In this document: positions 23,766-32,513 of the stretch, piece by piece | How the letters are laid out: each line of letters starts with the position of its first letter | How positions within the stretch are numbered: position 1 is the first letter of the stretch | Assembly: GCF_001942465.1 (NCBI RefSeq) | Contig: NZ_MKJY01000560.1 | Coordinates: 1-43,117, forward strand | Direction: 5' to 3' | Source of the DNA: Actinomadura sp. CNU-125 | GTDB taxonomy: Bacteria > Actinomycetota > Actinomycetes > Streptosporangiales > Streptosporangiaceae | Length of the DNA: 43,117 nucleotides | Position numbers and translations under genes: made by a program | Notes under the pieces: generated by a model | Told to the model about the DNA's origin: nothing | Database searches by the model: none | Seen by the model: the letters and a program-made list of their open reading frames with translations, nothing else

Positions 23766-24662
23766 ATGCCCGACCACGCCGCGGACCCGGCGACCGACGC
23801 CTTCGTCGCCCACCGCAACCTGCTGTTCACCGTCGCCTACGAGATCCTCGGCTCGGCGGCCGACGCCGAGGACGTCCTCCAGGAGACCTGGCTGCGCTGG
23901 GCCGACATCGACCTGGAGCAGGTCCGCGACCAGCGTGCGTTCCTCGTCCGCATCGCCACCCGGCGGGCCCTCGACCGGTTGCGGTCCCTGCGGCGCCGCA
24001 AGGAAACCTACGTCGGTCCCTGGCTCCCCGAACCGCTGCTCACCTCACCCGACGTCGCCGACAACGTCGAACTCGCCGAGAGCCTGTCCATGGCCGTGAT
24101 GCTGGTCCTGGAGACCCTCTCGCCCACCGAACGGGCCGTCTTCGTCCTGCGCGAGGTCTTCGACGTCGGCTACGACGAGATCGCCGAAGCGGTCGGCAAG
24201 ACCCCCGCCACCGTCCGCCAGATCGCCCACCGCTCCCGCAAGCACGTCGAGGCCCGCCGCCCCCGCGAAGTCGTCTCGCCCCGCCAGGCCGAAGCCGCCC
24301 TCGCATCGTTCCAGCACGCCGTCGAGACCGGCGACCTGCAAGGCGTCCTCGACGTGCTCGCCCCCGACGTCGTCCTCATCAGCGACGGCGGCGGCGTCCG
24401 AAGCGCCGCGCTGCGCCCCGTCACCGGCGTGGCCAAGGTGCTGCGTCTTCTGCTGGCCAGCCTCGGCGACAAGGAAGGCGCCCTCACCGGCGAACCCGCC
24501 ACCGTCAACGGCCACCCCGCCCTCCTCCTGCGTCACGACGGCGACATCGACAGCGTCATGACGATCGCCGTCCAGGACGGCCTCGTCACCGGCATCTACT
24601 TCGTCCGCAACCCCAACAAACTCACCCACATCACCGCAGCCACCCCCCTCACCCTCAACTGA
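23766..24662 (+). CDS. sigJ: RNA polymerase sigma factor, ECF41 group (SigJ-like) with SnoaL-like C-terminal domain
   Basis: 298 residues. Region 2 (LLFTVAYEILGSAADAEDVL, QETWLRWADIDLEQV), the group-specific linker YVGPWLPEPL (Trp near 86), region 4 (LSPTERAVFVLREVFDVGYD, EIAEAVGKTPATVRQIAHRS) and a SnoaL/NTF2-like C-terminal domain. The C-terminus carries the DGxxTGIYxVRNPNKL signature, NPNKL being a variant of the NPDKL motif. In ECF41 factors this fused domain replaces an anti-sigma factor and controls activity. Neighbouring oxidoreductase and epimerase genes are the expected ECF41 targets. No separate anti-sigma gene is present. The symbol follows the mycobacterial sigJ-type naming. Confidence 0.93.
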   Translation: MPDHAADPATDAFVAHRNLLFTVAYEILGSAADAEDVLQETWLRWADIDLEQVRDQRAFLVRIATRRALDRLRSLRRRKETYVGPWLPEPLLTSPDVADNVELAESLSMAVMLVLETLSPTERAVFVLREVFDVGYDEIAEAVGKTPATVRQIAHRSRKHVEARRPREVVSPRQAEAALASFQHAVETGDLQGVLDVLAPDVVLISDGGGVRSAALRPVTGVAKVLRLLLASLGDKEGALTGEPATVNGHPALLLRHDGDIDSVMTIAVQDGLVTGIYFVRNPNKLTHITAATPLTLN

Positions 24663-24674
24663 CGCACGGCGCCG

Positions 24675-25538
24675 TCAGTCGAACTCGGGCGCGTGGTCGA
24701 GGGCCCAGGTCGCGAAGTCGCGGGGCGGGCGTCCGGTGAGGCGCTCGACGTGGTCGGTGGTGCGGTTCGACTCCGGACGGTGCAGCGAAGCGGCGACCAA
24801 CGCGTCCACCAGCCGCTCGGGACGTCCGTCCGCGAGCATTCGCGACCGTGCGAGGTCGGCGGCGACGGCTCGGAAGCGCAGACGGCGCCGGAGCGCGGCA
24901 CCGAGGAGAGCGACCTGGTCGGCGCGGCCCAGCACCTCGGGTCCCGTCAGCAGGTACGGCCCGTCGTGGGGTGCGAGGAGTGCCGCCACGGCTGCGTCGG
25001 CGACGTCGCGTTCGTCCACGACGGCGGTGCGTGCGAAGTCCGGGCCCGACACGACGTCGCCCGTCCGCAACTGTGGCGCCCAGCCACGGGCGTTGGACGC
25101 CAACGTGTCGCTTCGCAGCACCACGGGGTGCAGGCCGGCGTTCCGGAGCAGGGCCTCCATGTCCGCGTGCACCTGGACGATGGGGTCGCTCTGGCGTTCG
25201 GCTTCGTCGTCGATGGCCGTCGAGGACACGTAGACGACGCGGGGCGCGGCCGCCGCGAGTTCCGCGACCGGATCGTGGGCGGGGGCGGAGTCGAGCATCG
25301 GCCAGATCAGGAACACGGCGTCGACGCCCGCGAGGGCCGCGCGCACGGTGGCCGGGTCGGTGAGGTCGCCGGCCGCCCACTCGACTCCCGGACGCGGACC
25401 GGGCCGTTCGCGCACGAGGCATCGCACGCGCGCGCCGCGTCCGCGGAGACGGTCGACGACCTCCCGGCCGAGGTTGCCGGACGCACCGGTGACCAGGATC
25501 GATGGACGGCCGAAGCCCGTGAGACCGGTGTCGGGCAT
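24675..25538 (-). CDS. NmrA-like/epimerase-type NAD(P)-binding protein
   Basis: 287-residue atypical SDR. ILVTGASGNLGREVVDRLRG near residue 14 is the Gly-rich dinucleotide loop. VRCLVRERPGPRP, WAAGDLTDPATVRAALAGVD, AVFLIWPML and RVVYVSSTAID follow the NmrA/QOR2 pattern, and the classical YxxxK is absent, as usual in NmrA proteins. It may sense NAD(P)H redox state or reduce small substrates. It is convergent with sigJ (12-base gap) and divergent from the MerR gene. ECF41 loci often contain a carboxymuconolactone decarboxylase, an oxidoreductase and an epimerase; this is the epimerase-type member. Confidence 0.88.
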   Translation of the reverse strand: MPDTGLTGFGRPSILVTGASGNLGREVVDRLRGRGARVRCLVRERPGPRPGVEWAAGDLTDPATVRAALAGVDAVFLIWPMLDSAPAHDPVAELAAAAPRVVYVSSTAIDDEAERQSDPIVQVHADMEALLRNAGLHPVVLRSDTLASNARGWAPQLRTGDVVSGPDFARTAVVDERDVADAAVAALLAPHDGPYLLTGPEVLGRADQVALLGAALRRRLRFRAVAADLARSRMLADGRPERLVDALVAASLHRPESNRTTDHVERLTGRPPRDFATWALDHAPEFD

Positions 25539-25586
25539 GATCGAGACGCTAAGGGTTCAGGTCGACATGAAGGCAAGGCGCGCAGC

Positions 25587-25957
25587 GTGAAGACGATCGG
25601 GGAAGTGGCCGCGGACCTCGGGATCGAAGCCCACGTGCTGCGGCACTGGGAAGACGTCGGGGCGCTCACCGTGCGTCGCGACGGCAACGGCCACCGCGTC
25701 TACGACGACGGGGCCGTGGAACAGGCGCGGACGGTTCTGAAACTGCGTCGCGTCGGGCTCTCGTTGCCCGAGGTCACCGCCGCGATGGCGCGACGAAGTC
25801 GGCGGCACAGGCCGTCGTGAAGGCGAAGATCGCCGGACTCGAAGGCGAGATCGTCCAGAGACGGAAGGCGATCACCTTCCTGCGGCACACCGTCGAGCGC
25901 CGGCATCGGTACCTCGACGACTGCCCGGACTGCGCGGCTTTCGTCGGGGAGGCCTGA
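25587..25957 (+). pseudogene. MerR family regulator, single-base frameshift
   Basis: The winged helix (MKTIGEVAADLGIEAHVLRH, WEDVGALTVRRDGNGHRVYD, LKLRRVGLSLPEVTAAMAR) reads from GTG 25587 and would stop at 25820. The C-terminal coiled coil and Cys motif (VKAKIAGLEGEIVQRRKAIT, FLRHTVERRHRYLDDCPDCA) continue in the -1 frame to TGA 25955-25957. One missing base near 25791-25796 explains it and gives 123 residues, a normal short MerR. It is divergent from the NmrA-like gene with a 48-base gap, the usual MerR arrangement. Probably functional if the break is a sequence error. Confidence 0.8.
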
Positions 25958-25986
25958 GCCGGTCGTCCGCCGGGAAGACCGGCCGA

Positions 25987-26373
25987 TCAGCCTTGGCCGA
26001 GGTGCTCGATGCGGGCCCTGAGCAGGCAGAACTCGTTGCCTTCGGGGTCGGCGAGCACGTGCCATGGCTCCTCGCCGGTCTGGCCGATGTCCGCCGGGCG
26101 CGCCCCGAGCTCCAGGAGGCGTTCGAGTTCGGCGTCCTGATCGCGGTCCGTGGCGTTGACGTCGATGTGCAGCCGGGGCTTCCCCGGCTCCGGCTCGTCG
26201 CGGCGGCTCAGGATGATCGTCGGCTGCGGCCCGCCGAACCCCTCGCGCGGCCCGATCTCGATGCAGTCCTCCTCGCGATCGAGCACCACGAAGTCCAGCA
26301 CCTCGCACCAGAACCGCGCCAGCACCTCGGGGTCGCGGCAACCGAGCACGAGTTCACTGATCCGGCATGCCAT
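25987..26373 (-). CDS. VOC (glyoxalase/bleomycin resistance) family protein
   Basis: 128 residues with two beta-alpha-beta-beta-beta modules: ISELVLGCRDPEVLARFWCE and HVLADPEGNEFCLLR. It matches the small single-domain VOC proteins common in actinomycetes. Candidate metal ligands are His (PRLHIDVNA), His (WHVLADPEG) and Glu (GNEFCLL), so metal binding is possible. Substrate unknown. It is convergent with the MerR gene (29-base gap). Confidence 0.9.
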   Translation of the reverse strand: MACRISELVLGCRDPEVLARFWCEVLDFVVLDREEDCIEIGPREGFGGPQPTIILSRRDEPEPGKPRLHIDVNATDRDQDAELERLLELGARPADIGQTGEEPWHVLADPEGNEFCLLRARIEHLGQG

Positions 26374-26463
26374 GACGAAACCTGCTTTCAGCGTGGGAGC
26401 TACCGGCCGCGACCGTACACGGTGGCGCAGGCGGGACGAAACGTGATTTGCGGAGCGTCGCCG

Positions 26464-26688
26464 TCAGCGGTCGATCCGGTGGTCCTCGGTGTCGAGCCAG
26501 ACGAACCGGCCGTCCGGGACGACGGCCAGGCCCCACCGGTCAGCGGCCGGGCGGCCCAGCCCGTCCCACCAGCGGAAGGCGTCCTCGGCCTCCCGCCACA
26601 GGTCGCGTTCCCCCGACTGACGCACCGGGAACGTCTCCGCACCCGGCCGCCCGGACGGGTCTGGGCGTCCACACCGCGCCCGTGGCAC
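26464..26688 (-). pseudogene. 3' remnant of a PCMT-like SAM methyltransferase
   Basis: The last ~55 residues (TFPVRQSGERDLWREAEDAF, RWWDGLGRPAADRWGLAVVP, DGRFVWLDTEDH) match the C-terminal tail of protein-L-isoaspartate-methyltransferase-like proteins, including those of lanthipeptide/FxLD loci. No SAM-binding domain exists upstream: the sequence runs into the 3' end of the MMPL gene at 26692. It is a truncated fragment, not an independent gene. Bases 26374-26463 hold nothing recognisable. Confidence 0.65.
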
Positions 26689-26691
26689 CGC

Positions 26692-28789
26692 TTATACCGA
26701 CCGGGCTCCCGTCGCCACGGGCTCGGTGTCCTGCCGGACGCTCGCTCGGCGGGCTCCGGGCCAGAGCCGTTCGCCGAGGGCGGCCAGCGCGGCCGGGAGG
26801 AGAACGCCCCTGACCAGGGTGGCGTCGATGAAGATGGCGACCGCGAGGCCGACGCCCATCATCTTGTACTCGATGGCGGACAGGACGGCGAAGACGCTGA
26901 ACGCGCGATCATGATCGTGGCGGCGCTGGTGACGACGCCGGAGCCGTTGCCGATTCCGGTGACGATCGCCTCGGCGGCGGTGGCGTCGGCCGTGCGGCGC
27001 TCGCGGATCCGGCTGAGGATGAAGATGTGGTAATCCATGCTGAGCCCGAAGAGGATCACGAACATGAACAGCGGTAGCCAGCTGGTGATCGCGCCGTAGG
27101 GGACGAAGTCGAGCGCCCGGCCCAGGTGACCGTCCTGAAAGCCCCAGGTGAGGACGCCGTAGGCGGCGCCGATCGACAGCAGGTTGAGCAGGATCGAGAT
27201 CAGCGGGACGGCCACCGACCGAAACGCGACCGCCAGCAGCAGGAAGGCGAGGATCAGCACGAAGCCGTACACCAGCGGGGCTCGGTCTTCGATCATTTGG
27301 GTGAAGTCGTAAGCAACGGCGGTCTTGCCCGCGACCGCGTGGCCGACGCCGTCGAGTTCGAGGGCGTCCACTTCGTGGCGCAGTTCGAGGAGGGCCCGGT
27401 TGGCCTGTTCTCCTCTGCCGAAGTGGGCGAGCGGGACACGGGCGATCACGATGTCGCCCGAGCGGGCCGTTGTGGTCGGGTGGAGGCTTTCGACCGCGGT
27501 TCGGACGGCGGGGGCGTCCAGGGCGCCGGGCTCCTTCTCCCACAGCACCACCTGAGCGGGCGACGGGCTGCCGGGGAACGCCTCCTGCATGCGCAGGGCC
27601 GCGTCGACCACGGGGACGTCGCGGGGGAGGCTGTCGGTGACCGCCGCGTCCTGGAGCCGCATCCCGAAGGCGGGCAGCGTCATCACGATCAGGGCGAGCG
27701 CGGCGGCCCCGCCCCACAGCAGGGGGCGGCGGACGACGCGGAGCGCCACCGCGTTCCAGACGCGGGATGTGGTGCGGCCCCGGGTCCTGGTGCGGTGGCC
27801 GAGCACGGACAGCATCGCGGGCAGCACGGTCACCGACGCGGTCACCGCCAGGCCGACGACGATGAACGTGCCGGCGGTGAGGCCCTTGAAGTTGTCCAGG
27901 CCGGTGAACAGCAGGCCGGCCACGCACAGCATCACGGTCAGGCCGGAGACGGCGACCACGTGGCCGGAGGTGCGGGAAGCCGTCCGCAGCGCTTCGGCGA
28001 CCGAGCGGCCCGCGGCGAGTTCCTCGCGTTGCCGGCGCAGGTAGAACAGCGAGTAGTCGATGGAGACGGCGATGCCGATCAGGAGCACGATGGAGGAGCC
28101 GGCGCTGTTGAACGGGACCCAGTGCCCGACGATGCCCAGCACGCCGAAGGTGCCCGCGACGGTGGTCGCCGCCAGCAGCACCGGGATGCCGGCGGTGAGC
28201 AGGGAGCCGAACACCACGAGCAGGATCACCAGGGTGAGCGGTATCGAGAAGTACTCGGCCCGTTTCATGTCGTCCTGGATGCCTTCGTCCACCGCCTTGG
28301 ACAGGCTCATGTCACCGGCGTGCGCCAGGCGGACACCCGGGTGGCGTTTCTGGACGTCGTCGATGCCCCGGACGATCGCGTCGTAGTGCGCGGGCACGGA
28401 TCGCGGCGGGCCGGCGATCTCGACGACGGCCAGGGCCGAGCGTCCATCGGCGGAGACGAGGTCGGCGCGGCCCGGGTCCAGGGGCGAGTGCACGGTTCCG
28501 TGGCCGCGCAGGGTGCTGACGAGGTCGTGGACGGCCGCCCGGCGCACGGGGGCGTCACCTTGGACCAGGATGTTCTCGAGCACGGGGATGTACCCGGTGC
28601 GAGACGTCCGGGCCCGGTCGGCCCGCCCGGACTCTCCGGGGTCGTGCTGTTCTTGTCGTCCAGGCCGAGCAGGCCGGAGAACACCACCATGACGACCACC
28701 AGCGCGCACCAGCCGCCGATCGCCAGAACACGGTGCCGGACGGACCAGCCCGCGATCCGCTCGGTGATCGGTTTGCTTTCAGGCAGCAT
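26692..28789 (-). pseudogene. MMPL/RND family transporter, two single-base frameshifts
   Basis: About 699 residues after correction, with two RND half-units. Frame 1 (28789 to about 28630): signal-anchor helix, LAIGGWCALVVVMVVFSGLL. Frame 2 (about 28630 to 26905): extracytoplasmic loop and helices FSIPLTLVILLVVFGSLLTA, VLLIGIAVSIDYSLFYLRRQ and, in the second half, LFGLSMDYHIFILSRIRERR. Frame 3 (to 26692): last helices AFSVFAVLSAIEYKMMGVGL and DATLVRGVLLPA. The GxxxDY motifs in both halves are the MMPL proton-relay sites. Each break is one missing base. MMPL proteins export lipids or hydrophobic compounds. An AAAGGA site precedes the ATG. Likely co-regulated with the ArsR-like gene upstream. 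Confidence 0.82.
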
Positions 28790-28864
28790 GCACTGCTGTC
28801 CTTTCTCTGAAGGGGTGTTCCTGTGAGAGCCCGCCCTCGCGGGCGGGTGGGCGCTTCTTCATCG

Positions 28865-28896
28865 CCGGGCCGTCGAGTTGCCGCTCGACGGCCCGG
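28865..28896. terminator. Hairpin between the small membrane gene and MMPL
   Basis: Perfect 13-bp stem (CCGGGCCGTCGAG and complement) with a six-base loop, nine bases after the stop of the small coiled-coil gene. A second, smaller GC hairpin lies near 28837-28855. Together they could separate or attenuate MMPL expression from the upstream genes. Confidence 0.6.
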
Positions 28897-28905
28897 CCCG
28901 TTCGG

Positions 28906-29178
28906 TCACTCCACGGATTGCAGGATGTCCTCAAGCGACTCCATGCGCTTCTCCATGGCGGCGAGGTGCCGCCCGTTCTCGGTGAGCCGCCGTTCGATGC
29001 CTTCCTGCGTCTTGACGCCCTCCTCGGCGAGGCGCCGGTACTCGGCCTCGCGGGCCAGGGTGGCGCGGGCGCGCATGGTGGCGCCCACCTGGACCACCAC
29101 GACGATGATCAGCGTCGTGATGATGGCGAAGACGCCTATGGCACCGACCACTTCCGTCATGTCCTGCGCATCCATCAT
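28906..29178 (-). CDS. Small single-pass membrane protein with C-terminal coiled coil
   Basis: 90 residues. One strongly hydrophobic helix (VVGAIGVFAIITTLIIVVVV, residues about 10-29) is followed by a charged heptad-like segment (MRARATLAREAEYRRLAEEG, RLTENGRHLAAMEKRMESLE) that predicts a cytoplasmic coiled coil. The ATG at 29178 has AAAGGAG nine bases upstream, overlaps the regulator's stop as ATGA, and is followed by a second ATG. I do not recognise a named family. Proteins of this build accompany HTH regulators in several actinomycetes and could tether a partner at the membrane. Confidence 0.75.
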   Translation of the reverse strand: MMDAQDMTEVVGAIGVFAIITTLIIVVVVQVGATMRARATLAREAEYRRLAEEGVKTQEGIERRLTENGRHLAAMEKRMESLEDILQSVE

Positions 29179-29495
29179 TCGGCTCCTTTCTTTCCGTCCG
29201 GCACGGTCAGTGTCCGCACGGCCGTCGCGATCTCCTGCGGCGTCAGCTCGATCCGGAACGGGTTGACCGTGTAGTACTTCATCGCCTTTCCGTCCTCCGA
29301 CAGTTCGGCCCGCCCCGTCACCAGGCCGGCCGCCTCCAGCTTGCGCAGATGCACCTGCAGAAGGGGGCGGCTGATGCCGAGCTCGCGGGCGAGGCGACTC
29401 ACGTACTCGCGCTCGTCCGACAGTGCCGCCAGGATCCGCAGGCGATGCGGGTTGGCCAGTGTGGCCAGTACCTGCAGCAACTCGTCCCCGCTCAT
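29175..29495 (-). CDS. ArsR-like winged-helix regulator
   Basis: 106 residues from ATG 29495. ELLQVLATLANPHRLRILAA, EYVSRLARELGISRPLLQVH and LRKLEAAGLVTGRAELSEDG show a full ArsR/HTH_20 winged helix (residues about 5-75). There is no metal-binding Cys cluster, so it is not a metal sensor of the classic type. The long upstream extension of the frame has no similarity and is rejected. It is first in an operon with the small membrane protein (4-base overlap) and probably the MMPL exporter. Possible promoter: TTGGCA near 29534 and TAACTT near 29509 on the minus strand. Confidence 0.88.
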   Translation of the reverse strand: MSGDELLQVLATLANPHRLRILAALSDEREYVSRLARELGISRPLLQVHLRKLEAAGLVTGRAELSEDGKAMKYYTVNPFRIELTPQEIATAVRTLTVPDGKKGAE

Positions 29496-29608
29496 GCAAA
29501 GAAAAGTTAGCAGGTGCCTAGCCTGGTTTGCCAACCGTGACGGACGCGAAGGGCCGGGTCCTTGATCGGGCCGGACGGGTGCATGTGCGCGGGGACCGAT
29601 GTTCGGGG

Positions 29609-29632
29609 CGGGGAGTTGTCCGCTGAGAACAG
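29609..29632 (+). repeat. 24-bp intergenic motif, copy 2
   Basis: Contains GTTGTCCGCTGAGAAC and differs from 14563-14586 at one base. It lies 61 bases upstream of the PucR start, between the divergent ArsR-like and PucR genes. Same orientation as copy 1 relative to the plus-strand gene. Confidence 0.6.
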
Positions 29633-29693
29633 GGAGCGTCTCGGACTTGTCACGGGCGTTGACGCTGCCCGGAACGGCAGGAATCATCCGGGC

Positions 29694-31046
29694 ATGTCCG
29701 GTGGCCTCAGCACGAGAATGCTCACCGATGCGGACGCCGTCCGCACCGAACGATCACGAATCCTCGCCGAACTTCTCACCATCGTCGACGAACTGGCGGA
29801 CCGGGCCGTCGCGGTCATGCGGGCGGAGATCCCCGCGTACGCGGACCGGACGGACGACTTCCTCACCGACGTCCGCGAACAGGTCGGACGGCACTACCGC
29901 ACCAAGCTCGCCGTGCTGCTGGAGGAGCGCACGGTCACGTTCGAGGACATCGCGTTCAGCCGCCGCGCGTCGATGCGGCGGGTGCAGGCCGGGTTCACGC
30001 TGGCCGACTACATCAACGCGTTCCGGGTGGGCCAGCAGGTCTTCTGGGAGGCGGTGGTGGCGCACGCGGGGCGCACGTTCGCCGGGCAGGAGGCGGCGCT
30101 GTCGCTGGCGGCGCCGCTGATGCGGTACTGCGACCTCGCCAGCACGCACGCGGCGAACGCGTACACGGAGTTCCAGCGGTACGCGGCGGAGGAGAGCGCG
30201 CAGGCGAGCCGGGACCTGGTGGAGCTGCTGCTGGACGGCGAGGCGCCGACGCGCGGGCCGCAGCTGGCGACCGCGCACGCGCACGGCCTGACGCCCGGGT
30301 CGCGGACGCCGCTGGTGGTGGTCGCGGCCGTCCTGGTGGGGGGCGAGGCGGACGCCCGGCACGCGGCGTGCGCGGCGATCGCGCGGACCGGGGTCGGCAG
30401 GCACCGGACGCTCGCGGTCGTGCGGCAGTCGGAGATCGTGGCGGTGCCCGCGCTGGGGCCCGGCGGCGATGCGGGGAAGCTGTGCGACCTGTTGCAGGCC
30501 GTCCAGCGGGACCTGCTGGACGAGGACATCGTGCTGGCGATGGGGATCAGCACGGTCGTCGAGGGGACGGCGGAGATCCCGCGGGCGTTCCAGGAGGCGC
30601 GGGCGGTGCTGGAGTTCCTGCCCGAGGACGGCGGCGTGGCGGCGCTCCCGCGGATCTCCCCGTTCGAGTACATGGCGCTGCGGGCGGACGACACCGCGCG
30701 GCACCTCGTGGATCCGCGCGTCCTCGATCTGCTGGAGGAGGACCGGATGCGCGGCGGGGTGCTGACCGCGACGATCCGGGCGTTCGCGGCGGCGGACCTC
30801 AATCTGCGCGCGGCGGCCGAGCGGCTGCAGATCCACCACAACACCGCGCAGTACCGTCTTCGGCGCATCCAGGAGCGGACCGGCAGAAACCTCCGGCATT
30901 TCACCGATCTGGTCGATCTGCTCGTGGCGATCGCCCTCCAGGACGTGTTGCCACCGGCCACCAATTCCGGGGCGAAAAGACTGGTGTCCGCGACCAATGA
31001 GGAGGGTGGGACCGCCGACGTACCGTCGGCGCATGAATCTCGCTGA
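29694..31046 (+). CDS. PucR family transcriptional regulator (GGDEF-like domain, C-terminal HTH)
   Basis: About 450 residues from ATG 29694 (29718 is an alternative). An N-terminal helical sensor domain (RRASMRRVQAGFTLADYINA, FRVGQQVFWEAVVAHAGRTF) and a GGDEF-like middle (VLAMGISTVVEGTAEIPRAF, QEARAVLEFLPEDGG) precede the C-terminal PucR helix-turn-helix (IRAFAAADLNLRAAAERLQI, HHNTAQYRLRRIQERTGRNL). It is a cytoplasmic transcription factor. Its 3' end overlaps the acyl-CoA synthetase start by 14 bases, so the two are one transcript. It probably responds to a fatty acid or its metabolism, but no ligand is known. Confidence 0.9.
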   Translation: MSGGLSTRMLTDADAVRTERSRILAELLTIVDELADRAVAVMRAEIPAYADRTDDFLTDVREQVGRHYRTKLAVLLEERTVTFEDIAFSRRASMRRVQAGFTLADYINAFRVGQQVFWEAVVAHAGRTFAGQEAALSLAAPLMRYCDLASTHAANAYTEFQRYAAEESAQASRDLVELLLDGEAPTRGPQLATAHAHGLTPGSRTPLVVVAAVLVGGEADARHAACAAIARTGVGRHRTLAVVRQSEIVAVPALGPGGDAGKLCDLLQAVQRDLLDEDIVLAMGISTVVEGTAEIPRAFQEARAVLEFLPEDGGVAALPRISPFEYMALRADDTARHLVDPRVLDLLEEDRMRGGVLTATIRAFAAADLNLRAAAERLQIHHNTAQYRLRRIQERTGRNLRHFTDLVDLLVAIALQDVLPPATNSGAKRLVSATNEEGGTADVPSAHESR

Positions 31047-32513
31047 GCGGCTCCGGGCCGCCGCCGAACGGTTCGGCGGACGCACGGCCCTCACGCTCGA
31101 CCGGGAGGGGCTCGGCTACCGCGAGCTGGAGTCGCGGAGCGCGCGGACGGGCGCGCTGCTGCGGCGGCGCGGGATCAGGCCGGGCGACCGGGTCGCGGTG
31201 ATGCTCCCCAACGTGCCCGAGTTCGCCGTGGTCTACTACGGCATCCTGCGGATCGGGGCGGTGGTCGTCCCGCTGGATCCGCTGCTGAAGCGGCGGGAGA
31301 TCGCCGCGTATCTGGGCGACTGCGCGGCCCGGTTGGTGATCGCCTGGCACGCGTACGCGGAGACCGTCGAGGCGGGGACGGACGGTACCCGCACCGACTA
31401 CATGTTCGTCGTGCCGGGCGAGTTCGGACGGCTGCTGCGCGGGGCGCCGCCCGAGGACGATGTCGCGCGGACGTCCGGGGACGACACGGCGGTGCTCCTG
31501 TACAGCGCGGGGACGACCGGGCCGACGAAGGGGATCGAGCTGACGCACGCGAACCTGGGCGGGAACGCGGCGACGGTCGCGCGGATGCACGGGCTCGGGG
31601 TGGACGACGTCGTGCTCGGCGCGCTGCCGCTGTACCACGCGTTCGGGCAGACGTGCGCGCTGAACGCGACGATCTGCGCGGGCGGGCGGCTCACGCTCCT
31701 CGAACGGTTCGACGCGGCGCGCGCGCTGGAAGTGATCCGGCGGGACGGCGTGACGGTGTTCCACGGGGTCCCGGCGATGTTCATCGCGCTGCTGGACCAT
31801 CCGGCCGTGTCCGACATGTCGATCCTGCGGAGCTGTGTATCGGGGGGTGCCGCACTCCCGCTGGACGTCCTGCGCGCGTTCGAGGAGCTGGGCTGCCCGA
31901 TCATCGAGGGGTACGGGCTGAGCGAGACGTCGCCGCTGACGTCGTCCAACCGGTCCGGTGCGGGGCGGCGGCCCGGCTCGATCGGCCGGCCGATCCACGG
32001 GGTGGAGATGCGGGTGGTCGGCGACGACGGACGCGAGATGCCGCGCGGCGCGATCGGCGAGATCGTCGTGCGGGGCCCGAACGTGATGAAGGGCTACTGG
32101 AACGACCCCGCCGCCACCGCGGACGCGATCCGCGACGGCTGGTTCCACACCGGCGACCTGGGCCGCACCGACGACGACGGCGTGTTCTACCTCGTCGACC
32201 GCCGCCGCGACGTGATCATCCGCGCGGGCTACACGGTCTACCCGCGCGAGATCGAGGAGGTGCTGTACGAGCATCCGTCGGTGCGGCAGGCCGCGGTCGT
32301 CGGCGTCCCGCATCCGGAGGTCGGCGAGGAGATCACCGCCGTGGTGTCGCTGCGCGCCCCCGCGACGGCCGACGAACTGCGCGCGTTCGTCCGCGAACGC
32401 GTCGCCGCGTACAAGTACCCGCGCGGATCCGGTTCCTGGACGAGCTGCCCGTCGGCCCCACCGGCAAGATCCTCAAGCGGGCGCTGGCGGCTCCGGCGGC
32501 GTCCGTCCGCTAG
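31033..32513 (+). pseudogene. Long-chain acyl-CoA synthetase (AMP-binding), frameshifted near the C-terminus
   Basis: ANL-superfamily adenylating enzyme. Core motifs: P-loop LLYSAGTTGPTKGIELTHAN (near 160), PLYHAFGQTC, EGYGLSETSP (near 296), and the ATP-binding GWFHTGDLGRTDDDGVFYLV followed by the hinge DRRRDVIIRAGYTVYPREIE. The protein reads in one frame to KYPR (32422) and continues -1 as RIRFLDELPVGPTGKILKRA to TAG 32513. That tail carries the catalytic Lys (PTGKILKR), so the frame matters. Inserting one base restores 493 residues. Substrate is likely a medium/long fatty acid. It overlaps PucR by 14 bases and the convergent AI-2E gene by 41. Confidence 0.87.

Noticed and set aside
24693..25820. 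375-residue plus-strand frame that ends in the MerR domain
   Set aside because: The first 298 residues are antisense to the NmrA-like gene. The MerR gene proper begins at GTG 25587.
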